Of a stretch of DNA of 64,000 bases, positions 55,246 to 64,000 are shown piece after piece. A program made the position numbers and the translations under genes. The notes beneath the pieces were generated by a model, which was given only the letters and a program-made list of their open reading frames with translations, had not been told where the DNA came from and made no database searches. Origin of the DNA: Levilactobacillus zymae. GTDB lineage: Bacteria > Bacillota > Bacilli > Lactobacillales > Lactobacillaceae. Location: contig NZ_JAVLAS010000001.1 in assembly GCF_032190635.1 (NCBI RefSeq), positions 1,674,001-1,738,000 on the forward strand, read 5' to 3'. Every line of letters starts with the position of its first letter. The first letter of the stretch is position 1.

Positions 55246-56616
55246 TTATTGTAAGTCTTCCGGGTACACCGTGAACCGTAATCCCTTGGGGAAGAAGTTC
55301 TTCACGGTCGAACCCACAACCTTGCCGAAGCCCACGGGTTGGGCGTCACAGGTCAGCAGGTACCAGCCCTTGGCCGGGGCCGCAGTCAGCGTTAACGCGT
55401 CCCCGTGAACCCATTGTTGCCACTGGTCGAGGTCAATGGCCAGCGTGTGGGCCGTGTGTTGCGGGTCGCTGGCCAGGGCCAAGGCGTAGGCCGGTTCAAA
55501 CCGATTTTTCTTGAAGGTACCCAGGTGCAGGCCCGGTCGAAAGACGTGCGCGTGCTTCAGGTCCGGCAGGTCACTAGGCGCTAAGAATAGCTGGTCCTTG
55601 ACCGTGACCAAGTCGCCGGCCGGCACCGTTCCCAGGACTTCCTGGGCAAAGGCCTGCCAGCGTTGCCGCTGGTCGCTAGACAATTTCTGTCCCAGCTGGG
55701 CCCGGCCCTTGGCCTTACCCGCCGGGGCGTCCGCGGTCCGTTGGAGCTTGGCCACAAAGTGTCCTTCACCGCGCAACAACTGCGGGAATAACCGGGCGGC
55801 CTTGGCCAAGTCCGGATTGCCGTCTGCCCAATCCGGCCGGGCGTCCACCACGCCGCCGCTCTTGGCAACGGGCACTAAGGAAAACTCGGGGAAGGTCTGG
55901 AGTAACCAGGCCATCATCTGTTCGTCTTCTTCCGGCGCAAACGTGCAGGTGGAGTAAATCAATTGACCCCCGGGTTTAACCATCTTGACGGCTTCCGTTA
56001 AGATTTCCCGCTGGCGAGCCGCACAATCCTGCACGTAGTCGAGGGACCAATAGTCCATAGCCGCCGGGTCCTTGCGGAACATCCCTTCACCCGAGCACGG
56101 TGCGTCGACTAAGACCTTATCGAAGAAATCGGGAAAAACGGGACTCAACGTGTCCGGCGAATCGTTGAGGATCAAGGCGTTGGGCACCCCGAACCGTTCC
56201 ACGTTTTCAGCGAGGACCCGCACCCGTTTCCGGTTAATTTCGTTGGTCACCAACAGCCCGCGGCCCTGCAAATAACTGGCCAAATGGGTGGTCTTGCCCC
56301 CGGGCGCCGCACAGAGGTCTAAGACCCGTTCACCGGGTTGGGGGGCCGCCGTGGCCCCGACAAACATGGCGCTGGGTTCCTGGCTGTAGATGGTCCCGCT
56401 CTGATGGGCCAGGCTACGACCCTTGACGCCACCAAAGTACCCCCACTGCGCATATGGGACACCGGGAGCGGCGGTCAATTTCGCCGGTACCTGCCGTTGC
56501 GGATTGACCCGGTAGCCGGCCGTGTTTTCGTCCGTGGTCAGACTCGCGAAAAAGGCCGGGGCTTCGTCGCCCAACAGCCCTTGATATTTGGTTATAAAGT
56601 CATCTGGTAAATTCAC
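55246..56616 (-). CDS. rsmF: rRNA cytosine-C5 methyltransferase, RsmF/NOL1-NOP2 family
   Basis: A 456-residue enzyme. A short N-terminal RsmF domain is followed by a Rossmann core with the SAM loop LDLCAAPGGKTTHLA, the motif IV Pro-Cys in VDAPCSGEGMFRKDP and the motif VI Thr-Cys in YSTCTFAPEEDE. The C-terminal about 150 residues form the RNA-binding RsmF C-domain. The two cysteines are those needed for m5C formation on 16S rRNA. Monocistronic. Confidence 0.93.
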   Translation of the reverse strand: MNLPDDFITKYQGLLGDEAPAFFASLTTDENTAGYRVNPQRQVPAKLTAAPGVPYAQWGYFGGVKGRSLAHQSGTIYSQEPSAMFVGATAAPQPGERVLDLCAAPGGKTTHLASYLQGRGLLVTNEINRKRVRVLAENVERFGVPNALILNDSPDTLSPVFPDFFDKVLVDAPCSGEGMFRKDPAAMDYWSLDYVQDCAARQREILTEAVKMVKPGGQLIYSTCTFAPEEDEQMMAWLLQTFPEFSLVPVAKSGGVVDARPDWADGNPDLAKAARLFPQLLRGEGHFVAKLQRTADAPAGKAKGRAQLGQKLSSDQRQRWQAFAQEVLGTVPAGDLVTVKDQLFLAPSDLPDLKHAHVFRPGLHLGTFKKNRFEPAYALALASDPQHTAHTLAIDLDQWQQWVHGDALTLTAAPAKGWYLLTCDAQPVGFGKVVGSTVKNFFPKGLRFTVYPEDLQ

Positions 56617-56807
56617 CGTTATGCTCCCATCTTGTTAGCTACAACTAACCATTTGTATTCTACATATATTCTGTTTCTCTGGATTCAACCGTTCCCATTA
56701 TACCCGTTTCGTGCGGGACACACTAGGGAGAAATAGTCGCAATCCTGCTGGGTTTATGTTAGATTAGAAAGACTTAGTCATTCTAATCTTGTGAGGTGTT
56801 CGGAATT

Positions 56808-57626
56808 ATGGAACGGAAGTTAATTGCCCTAGATCTGGACGGCACGACGCTGAATCCGCAAGCGCAGCTCAGTCCCAAAACCAAAACCGTCTTACGGGCC
56901 GCCCGTGAAGCGGGCCACGTCGTCAGCATCGTCACCGGTCGACCCAATCGCCTTTCGGCAGACTTCTACGATGAGTTGCAGCTAGCTGGGCCGATGATCA
57001 ACTTTAACGGCAGCTTAGGCCATATCCCCCACCAACATTGGGCGGACGAATACCAATACACGTTTGACCGCGAAATCGCCTTTGACTTACTCAACCACCA
57101 ACGCGAACTTGGGATCGAGATGTTGGCGGCCGAAGGTAAGAATCTGTTTCTCGCCATGCAGGATCAACCCCGTGAAATTGGTTTCTTCCCATCGGTCCTC
57201 AAGAGCAATCAAATTTTAAACCATCAATCGTTGACCCAGAATCCGACCAGCCTGACCATTGCGGTCGCCCGGAGTCACCAGGAGCACCTGCTAAGTTACC
57301 TACAACACAACTTCGGCGACCAAATCGATGCGGCACCGTGGGGCGGCCCAGATTCCGTGGTCGAACTCGGCGTCAAGGGCGTCCAAAAGGCCACCGGAGT
57401 GGAAATCCTGGCGCACCACTACCACGTGCAACGGCAAAACATCGTGGCCTTCGGGGACGAGCATAACGATGCCGCCATGCTGGACTACGCCGGCTGGGGC
57501 GTCGCCATGCAAAACGCCACGCCGACCATCAAGGGCTTAGCCAACGACGTGACGCCGTTAGATAACGCCCACGATGGTATGGCCGACTACTTAGCCGACT
57601 ATCTTCAACTCAAAATTGCCGAATAA
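56808..57626 (+). CDS. Cof-type HAD-IIB phosphatase
   Basis: A 272-residue HAD hydrolase: motif I ALDLDGTTLNP (8-18), motif II SIVTGR (about 47-52), motif III lysine (GVQKATGVEIL), motif IV AFGDEHNDAAML. A C2B cap lies between motifs II and III. It is a cytosolic sugar-phosphate or nucleotide phosphatase of the Cof family; substrate unknown. ATG 56808, 9 nt from AGGTG, is preferred over the GTG at 56796. Confidence 0.92.
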   Translation: MERKLIALDLDGTTLNPQAQLSPKTKTVLRAAREAGHVVSIVTGRPNRLSADFYDELQLAGPMINFNGSLGHIPHQHWADEYQYTFDREIAFDLLNHQRELGIEMLAAEGKNLFLAMQDQPREIGFFPSVLKSNQILNHQSLTQNPTSLTIAVARSHQEHLLSYLQHNFGDQIDAAPWGGPDSVVELGVKGVQKATGVEILAHHYHVQRQNIVAFGDEHNDAAMLDYAGWGVAMQNATPTIKGLANDVTPLDNAHDGMADYLADYLQLKIAE

Positions 57627-57633
57627 TCGTACA

Positions 57634-57674
57634 ACGCGGTTCACACCCCCATTGGTGGCGTGAACCGTTTTTTT
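57634..57674 (+). terminator. terminator of HAD gene
   Basis: CGGTTCAC / GTGAACCG stem followed by seven T. Confidence 0.85.
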
Positions 57675-57695
57675 GATGAAAAGTCGTTTAATCGC

Positions 57696-57726
57696 TTGCT
57701 ATCAAGTTAACTTGATAGTTTATACT
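57696..57726 (+). promoter_or_regulatory. MerR-type promoter with 19-bp spacer and operator dyad
   Basis: -35 TTGCTA (57696-57701) and -10 TATACT (57721-57726) are 19 bp apart. Between and over them lies the perfect 20-bp dyad CTATCAAGTTAACTTGATAG (57699-57718). The overlong spacer is the hallmark of promoters twisted open by MerR proteins. Confidence 0.85.
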
Positions 57727-57758
57727 GATTGCTTGTCAGTTCAAAAGGGAGCAGTTCC

Positions 57759-58118
57759 ATGACCACCTACACCACCAAACAAGTCGCCGACCGTTTAAAC
57801 CTGAGCGTTTCTCAGCTTCAATACTATGATCAGTTGGGCATTATCCCCGACCTGAAACGAACCGCTAACGGTTACCGTCAGTTTACCGACGCAAACGTGA
57901 CTTGGTTAACGCAGGTCATGGTGTTCATCGATTCGGGCATGCCACTGAAGGATATTCAGCGACTAACGACCCTAGTCCTGGCCGGTAAACAGCAAACGGC
58001 GCCACAGCAAAACGCCATCATCGCTCACCACCTGGCCCACCTCAAGCAGCGCCAGGTCGAGACTGCCGCTCAGATCACCTTTATCGAAAACTTTCTGGCT
58101 GAACATCCTACCAACTAA
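57759..58118 (+). CDS. MerR family transcriptional regulator
   Basis: A 119-residue regulator: HTH TTKQVADRLNLSVSQLQYYD, wing GIIPDLKRTANGYRQFTDAN, and a coiled coil (about 85-112) for dimerisation. It has no cysteines for metals, so it is of the drug/stress-sensing kind. The ATG at 57759 follows AAAAGGGAG. It lies 15 nt upstream of an NAD(P)-binding protein and behind a MerR-type 19-bp promoter, so it controls this two-gene operon. Confidence 0.92.
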   Translation: MTTYTTKQVADRLNLSVSQLQYYDQLGIIPDLKRTANGYRQFTDANVTWLTQVMVFIDSGMPLKDIQRLTTLVLAGKQQTAPQQNAIIAHHLAHLKQRQVETAAQITFIENFLAEHPTN

Positions 58119-58133
58119 GGAGTCTTGTCTATC

Positions 58134-58784
58134 ATGGAAACCGTACTCGTTTTGGGGGCCACGTCGCCCACCGCGCAAGCCTTTATCAGCTTGATGACCC
58201 ACGATTATCCCACCGTTCAATTAAAATTATTTGTGCGGCACCCCGCTAAATTACCCGCCGATCAACGCGATCGTTTTCCAGTAATCGTTGGTGACGCCGC
58301 GAACTATGCTGACTATCTGCGGGCCTTGCCGGACGTTACCTACGTCTACAATTCGGTCGGCGGCGTGCACACCGGAGCCTGGACCCAACTGCTCTTGCGA
58401 GCCATCCGGGAAACCCACGCCCCAATCAAACACGTGGTCGACATTTCCGCGGGCGGCATTTACGGCGAATTTCGCTCCGGTTTGCGCCCCTACCTTTCAG
58501 CCGTACGAACTATGTATCCCCAATACACTCGGGATCAACGCCACAAGTTAGACTGGTATCGCGACTCAGGTTTAGCCTTCACCATTTTTCGTCCTGGTTT
58601 GATTCAAGACGGTCCGGAAACGCAACTGATCACCCATACCCCGGACTATCACGACATTCGAGCCAACGAATTCGATATCAACCGCACCACCTTTGCCCGG
58701 GCCGCAGCCAACGCCCTGTTTCACAACGCTTACCCCAACCAAAGCCTGTCCGTGCATAACGGTGCGCCGTTAACCGAAAGCTAA
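58134..58784 (+). CDS. NAD(P)-binding atypical SDR/NmrA-like protein
   Basis: A 216-residue Rossmann protein: VLVLGATSPTAQAFI dinucleotide loop (G-A-x(3)-A variant), VGDAANYADYLRALPDVTYVYNSVG, and HVVDISAGGIYGEF. Typical of the NmrA/atypical SDR group often paired with MerR regulators and induced by electrophiles. ATG 58134 is chosen (11 nt from AAGGAG). Second gene of the MerR operon. Substrate unknown. Confidence 0.88.
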   Translation: METVLVLGATSPTAQAFISLMTHDYPTVQLKLFVRHPAKLPADQRDRFPVIVGDAANYADYLRALPDVTYVYNSVGGVHTGAWTQLLLRAIRETHAPIKHVVDISAGGIYGEFRSGLRPYLSAVRTMYPQYTRDQRHKLDWYRDSGLAFTIFRPGLIQDGPETQLITHTPDYHDIRANEFDINRTTFARAAANALFHNAYPNQSLSVHNGAPLTES

Positions 58785-58805
58785 AGATAATTTAAGTTAT
58801 GTAAA

Positions 58806-58854
58806 GTAAAATACGCACCCAACGCTATGCCGCTGATCGTTGAGTGCGTATTTT
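58806..58854. terminator. bidirectional terminator
   Basis: AAAATACGCACccAACG / CGTTgaGTGCGTATTTT between convergent genes. Confidence 0.85.
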
Positions 58855-58857
58855 GAG

Positions 58858-59508
58858 TTACTCGAAAGTTAAGGACCCCTGCGTCACCAGGACATCCGGC
58901 GCAAGATGGCGGCTAAACTGCTGGCTAACCACATCGGCTAGCGTGTGGGTCAAGTCGTGGTCGCCCGTAGCGATGACGTGAACGTTACGGTAGACCTCTA
59001 GGATCACCCATTGCGTCTGGTCCGTGGCTACCGTGGCCGCATAAACCGCTAACGTATCCGGTTCGTTAAACGCCAAGCGTTCAACCCGTTCGGTCACCCG
59101 TTGACGAATGGTAGCGGTTTGCCCCGGCTTAGCCGTTAAAAAGAGTCCCCGGACAACCAGATCATTGGGCCCGCTGATCCGCAAGGCCTCTGCTTGGCTC
59201 CGTAAGACCTGCGGCGTCAACTCCAGGCGCATCTTGTCCTGAACAATTCGGCGGGCCACTTGCTGGTACTGTTGAAACTGAGGTGACTGCGCATGCACCT
59301 GATAATGCGCCTCATCGCGATACAGTTCAAAGATGTAGTTGGTCGCGCCAAAAACGTCTTGGTGGGTGGCCCCCATCGCTAGGGTTCCCGGTTCTTGAAC
59401 AATCGAGGTCAGTAAATTACGGGCGCCCGCCTGGACAAATTCGGAACGTTCCTGCGGCGCAATTCCTAGTCGATATAGTCGTAATAACGGTGCGTGGTGC
59501 AATTTCAT
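58858..59508 (-). CDS. tandem antibiotic-biosynthesis-monooxygenase (ABM) domain protein
   Basis: A 216-residue protein with two ABM-type ferredoxin-like domains: first about 5-100 (VQEPGTLAMGATHQD, YIFELYRDEAHYQVHAQSPQ), second about 115-210 (LFLTAKPGQTATIRQRVTER, NEPDTLAVYAATVA, VILEVYRN). ABM proteins are small monooxygenases or quinol oxygenases; tandem forms are common in lactobacilli. ATG 59508 is the start nearest the purine-rich ribosome site. Possible catabolite control (see the site at 59566). Confidence 0.85.
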   Translation of the reverse strand: MKLHHAPLLRLYRLGIAPQERSEFVQAGARNLLTSIVQEPGTLAMGATHQDVFGATNYIFELYRDEAHYQVHAQSPQFQQYQQVARRIVQDKMRLELTPQVLRSQAEALRISGPNDLVVRGLFLTAKPGQTATIRQRVTERVERLAFNEPDTLAVYAATVATDQTQWVILEVYRNVHVIATGDHDLTHTLADVVSQQFSRHLAPDVLVTQGSLTFE

Positions 59509-59565
59509 GGTAGTGCCCACTCTCTAAAGGGATTTACCCTTATTATACCTGATTAATCGGTTAAA

Positions 59566-59583
59566 TAGCGTAAGCGCTTTATA
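59566..59583. promoter_or_regulatory. cre-like site near the ABM gene promoter
   Basis: The core AAAGCGCTTAC resembles a CcpA cre box, about 60 nt before the ABM gene start, near a TATAAT -10 element. Several consensus positions differ. Confidence 0.3.
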
Positions 59584-59633
59584 TCTTTTAGCGCCCTTAC
59601 CCGTAGATGTCACCGGAGGATCTGCCGTCAATT

Positions 59634-59677
59634 AAAAAACTCCCGCGCCGGTTAAGGTCGCAGGAGTTTTGCGTTAC
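59634..59677 (-). terminator. glpK terminator
   Basis: AAAACTCCtGCG...CGCgGGAGTTTTTT on the minus strand. Confidence 0.85.
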
Positions 59678-59681
59678 CTGA

Positions 59682-61199
<1,518 letters not shown>

Positions 61200-61252
61200 T
61201 CATACGTTCATTAACTACGGGCACAAGGCACCGTGCTGTCACAATTATGTCT

Positions 61253-61281
61253 AGTATACCGAAAAGCGACGGTTACGCCAA
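61253..61281 (-). promoter_or_regulatory. glpK promoter
   Basis: TTGGCG (61281-61276), 17-nt spacer, TATACT (61258-61253). Confidence 0.7.
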
Positions 61282-61385
61282 CAAAAACCCTTAATAAAAC
61301 CGTTACCATCGTGATAACCACGGTGTTGGTGCCGGTTTATAAATTTTTCTTGCGCGGCGGTTTTGCGCCCCTAAGTGGCCCAAAC

Positions 61386-61440
61386 AAAAGATCGGTCATC
61401 TCGCGCGCGGGTAACCCCACTGGAAATGACCGACCTCTTC
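61386..61440 (-). terminator. terminator of tautomerase gene
   Basis: AAGAGgTCGGTCAT / ATGACCGAtCTTTT with an inner GGGTTACCC hairpin. Confidence 0.7.
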
Positions 61441-61450
61441 GTGACTAACC

Positions 61451-61639
61451 TTACTTTTCGTCGCTCTTTAACACGCCGGCAACGCCGTAACGGTTCGGCT
61501 GCATTTCGCGTAAAATAACGTGAACGTGTTCGGCCGGAGCACCGGTGTTCTTGGTCACCGCCGCCGTGACATCGGCGACTAACGCCTTCAATTGGGCTTG
61601 TGAACGGCCCGCAATCAAATCAATGTTGACGATTGGCAT
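61451..61639 (-). CDS. 4-oxalocrotonate tautomerase-like protein
   Basis: A 62-residue tautomerase: Met-Pro start (PIVNIDLIAGRSQAQLKALV) gives the catalytic N-terminal Pro1 once Met is removed, followed by VTKNTGAPAEHVHVILREM with the conserved Arg. The length is right for 4-OT/DmpI subunits, which form hexamers. ATG 61639, with GAAGGGA upstream, is the only start that yields Pro1. Physiological substrate unknown. Confidence 0.92.
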   Translation of the reverse strand: MPIVNIDLIAGRSQAQLKALVADVTAAVTKNTGAPAEHVHVILREMQPNRYGVAGVLKSDEK

Positions 61640-61705
61640 ATTTCTCGTTCCCTTCTTCACTGAGGATAGTCCCCATTATACCGATTAGCCTGGTCCAAGG
61701 CAATT

Positions 61706-62602
61706 TTAATCCCGCCGCTGATCGCCCTGGCGAATCCGCAATTGTTCGGTTTCGTTGTAGAATTTACCTTCGATATCCACGGTACTGACCAGGTTGACGA
61801 ACGCATTGGGGGCGGTCTCCTTAACCGCGTGCTCCAGGTCATACAGCTCGTAACGGGAGATAACCACCATCAGAACGGCACTAACCTGGTGACGATAGGC
61901 CCCGACCGACGGCATGATCGTGATCCCGCGAATCAACGTTTGGTGTAATTCGTGAATCACCTGATCCCGTTGGGTGGTCACGATAAAGGCCGTCAGTTTC
62001 TGGTGCCGGGTGTGAATGCTATCGACCACCCGCGACATCGCGTAGATGGAAATGATGGTGTATAGCGCACTCTCCCAGCCAAACAAGGCCCCGGCTAGCA
62101 ACACGATACATAGGTTAATCAGCATCATCAGGGTCCCAATCGTTCGTCCCGTCGTCTTTTCCAAAACCACGGCGACGATATCCATCCCCCCGGTTGAAAA
62201 GCCGTACTTCAGCGAGTAGGCCACACCCACGCCAGTTAGAATGCCCCCAAAAAGCGCCGCGAGCAACGCATTATGCGCAATCGAGGCCACCGGCAGTAGA
62301 ATCGATAACACGGCGGTCAAGCCCGCGACAATGATCGAATAGACCGTAAAGCCCCGGCCAACCTTGAACCACCCCAACAACCCGATAGGAATGTTGAACA
62401 GGATGATAAACCACCCCGTTCCAATCTGAACCCCCATGGTTTCGCTAACCAACGCGGCAATCTGCGCAATCCCGTTAATTCCCGCACTAAAGATTTTCCC
62501 CGGCGTCAAAAAATCGTTTAAGGCCACCGCGTTGATCACGGACGCACCAATGGCGACCGCTAGTTGGCGACCGCGCTGCTTTAATTCTAATGCCATTCTC
62601 AT
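61706..62602 (-). CDS. YitT family membrane protein (DUF161 + DUF2179)
   Basis: A 298-residue protein. Five or six membrane segments lie in the first about 200 residues (AVAIGASVINAVALNDFLTP, TGWFIILFNIPIGLLGWF, GGILTGVGVAYSLKYGFSTGG), then a cytoplasmic DUF2179 domain (about 215-290, HTRHQKLTAFIVTTQRDQVI, ITIMPSVGAYRH). ATG 62602 follows GGAAGGG. Function is unknown for the family. Divergent from the dipeptidase. Confidence 0.9.
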   Translation of the reverse strand: MRMALELKQRGRQLAVAIGASVINAVALNDFLTPGKIFSAGINGIAQIAALVSETMGVQIGTGWFIILFNIPIGLLGWFKVGRGFTVYSIIVAGLTAVLSILLPVASIAHNALLAALFGGILTGVGVAYSLKYGFSTGGMDIVAVVLEKTTGRTIGTLMMLINLCIVLLAGALFGWESALYTIISIYAMSRVVDSIHTRHQKLTAFIVTTQRDQVIHELHQTLIRGITIMPSVGAYRHQVSAVLMVVISRYELYDLEHAVKETAPNAFVNLVSTVDIEGKFYNETEQLRIRQGDQRRD

Positions 62603-62736
62603 TTTCCACCCTTCCCGGCAGTGTTTATTGTCACTATTTAACCACATCGCCGGGGCCCTGACTAGCCCAAAAATACCGTAAGTTAGGGCCTTACCGTTTC
62701 CTGCTCCGTGGCCAACTAGCCGTTCAGTTTATACGG

Positions 62737-62853
62737 TTAATGCATAAATATTTACTTACATGAGAATAATAAACAATTTAATGAGAGTTTCTTCCTAATG
62801 ACGTCGCTTTCTTTAAAAAATGCTAGAATAAGAGACGTAAATTTATGCATAAA
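62737..62853 (+). promoter_or_regulatory. dipeptidase promoter with two ATGCATAAA dyads
   Basis: TTAATGCATAAA (62737-62748) and the perfect dyad TTTATGCATAAA (62842-62853) lie 105 bp apart and bracket an extended -10 (TGCTAGAAT). The second lies in the leader just before the ribosome site AAAGGAG. Confidence 0.4.
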
Positions 62854-62870
62854 CTGAAAGGAGTGTCGCC

Positions 62871-64000
62871 ATGAATTATTCCGCATGTACCAGTATTTTA
62901 ATTGGGGCTAAGGCCTCCATCGATGGTTCGGTGATGATCGGTCGCAATGAAGACGCCAAAGCCGCCTGGCCCAAGCACTTCGTGGTTCATCCCGCGCAAG
63001 AGACCCCCGCAGCTCAGTTCGTCAGCCAAGACAACGGCTTTACCCTGCCGTTACCGTCTCACGCGGCCAAGTACACCGCCACCCCCGAATGGACGGATCA
63101 GTACGGTCTCTTCGAAGAGGCCGGTATCAACGAGTTCGGCGTGGCCATGAGTGCCACCGAAAGTACGTACTCTAACGACCGCGTCTTAGGCTGTGATCCG
63201 CTGGTAGCAAATGGGATCGCCGAAGAAGCCATGGTTACCGTGGTTTTACCATACGTTCACACCGCTAGAGAAGGCGTCAAGCGCCTCGGCCAGCTCGTCG
63301 AACACTACGGGACCGCCGAGTCTAACGGCATCTTATTCGCCGATCAGACGGAGGCTTGGTACTTAGAAACCGGTGCCGGCCACTTCTGGGTCGCTCAACG
63401 CATCCCGGATCACGCCTACGCCGTCGTCGCCAATCAGATGGCGATCCAAACCATCGATTTTCACGATCCGGCGAACTTCCTGTTTGCGCCAAACCTGCAG
63501 GCTTTCGTCCGTGAAAACCACCTGAATCCGCACCCGGATCACTTTAACTGGCGCGAAATCTTCGGGACCCGCGATCAATCGGATCTCTATTACAACACGC
63601 CGCGGGTCTGGTACGGTCAACAACGGTTCACCCCCCAGGTCAGTGCACAACCACAGTCATTCGACTTACCCTTTATCCAATATGCCGATCGTCAACTCGC
63701 CGTCACCGACGCTCAGGATTACTTGAGTAGCCACTACGAGGGCACGCCGTACGATCCCGTGGGTGCGGGGAGTCCGGCCGAACGTACTCGCTTTCGACCC
63801 GTTAGTCTGGCCAAAACGCAGGAATCACACGTCTTACAGTTGCGGCCCGACTTTGAGCCGGCCTTAGCGGGGATTCAGTGGTTGGCCATGGGCGTGGGCG
63901 CTCAAAGCGTCTACGTCCCGTTCTACGCGGGTATCGACAGTACCCCCACGGCGTATCACCTGGGGCAAGCCACTTACGATCGCCAATCGGCTTACTGGAC
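62871..64000 (+). CDS. C69 family dipeptidase (PepD), 3' end outside window
   Basis: An Ntn-hydrolase of peptidase family C69. It begins MNYSACTSILIGAKASIDGS, the Cys at residue 6 being the nucleophile after processing, followed by VMIGRNEDAKAAW, GLFEEAGINEFGVAMSATES, and GILFADQTEAWYLETGAGHFW. It cleaves dipeptides in the cytosol, for amino-acid supply. AAAGGAG is 8 nt upstream of ATG 62871. 376 codons are visible; relatives have about 470. Confidence 0.95.
   Translation, partial: MNYSACTSILIGAKASIDGSVMIGRNEDAKAAWPKHFVVHPAQETPAAQFVSQDNGFTLPLPSHAAKYTATPEWTDQYGLFEEAGINEFGVAMSATESTYSNDRVLGCDPLVANGIAEEAMVTVVLPYVHTAREGVKRLGQLVEHYGTAESNGILFADQTEAWYLETGAGHFWVAQRIPDHAYAVVANQMAIQTIDFHDPANFLFAPNLQAFVRENHLNPHPDHFNWREIFGTRDQSDLYYNTPRVWYGQQRFTPQVSAQPQSFDLPFIQYADRQLAVTDAQDYLSSHYEGTPYDPVGAGSPAERTRFRPVSLAKTQESHVLQLRPDFEPALAGIQWLAMGVGAQSVYVPFYAGIDSTPTAYHLGQATYDRQSAYW

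Overview
The window looks like a chromosomal segment of a Lactobacillaceae bacterium, probably of the Levilactobacillus type. It is moderately GC-rich and has strong AGGAGG ribosome sites. It carries a mevalonate isoprenoid operon, a T-box-controlled peptide-binding lipoprotein, RNase P RNA of the low-GC Gram-positive type, GpsB, RecU, PBP1A, DnaD and DinG. Genus is inferred from gene content only.

Layout. 1-9.2 kb: redox and regulatory genes, a CPBP protease with a divergent TetR operator, a small accessory patch (MazE/MazF-type toxin-antitoxin pair plus a frameshifted surface-protein remnant), NUDIX, AmtB, HIT and a THUMP RNA methyltransferase. 9.5-14.5 kb: the conserved rnpB-gpsB-ypsA / recU-pbp1A block. 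14.5-25.2 kb: GNAT, a secreted surface protein, a ribosomal-protection GTPase, MFS and Na+/H+ antiporters, T-box-oppA and a phosphoesterase. 25.6-44.5 kb: a RepA-like gene followed by a complete-looking but damaged type I-E CRISPR-Cas locus. 44.6-50.1 kb: dnaD-aspB-ypmB-dinG. 50.3-54.5 kb: the mevalonate operon. 54.5-64 kb: a Mrr-like membrane protein, RsmF, HAD, a MerR-regulated oxidoreductase, a monooxygenase, glpK, a tautomerase, a YitT protein and a dipeptidase cut by the window end.

CRISPR-Cas. The array has 59 identical 28-nt repeats. It is read on the minus strand and starts directly behind a cas2-dnaQ fusion gene. The operon order is cas3-cas8e-cse2-cas7e-cas5e-cas6e-cas1e-cas2/dnaQ. 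Two copies of one 1,482-bp ISL3-type element, each with its own 8-bp target duplication, have split cas8e and cut off the first codons and promoter of cas3. An IS30-type element sits inside one spacer. Interference is therefore very probably dead, while the repeats and the adaptation genes are pristine.

Most interesting object. A degenerate two-repeat mini-CRISPR lies upstream of the native cas3 promoter (44425-44514). It has correct 28/34/28 geometry, a covarying stem pair, a retained Cas6e-type 5' handle, its own extended -10 promoter, and a PAM-adjacent near-match of its seed just upstream of the cas promoter. This is the expected form of a crRNA-like cas-regulating RNA (CreR/CreA class); its function here is inferred, not shown.
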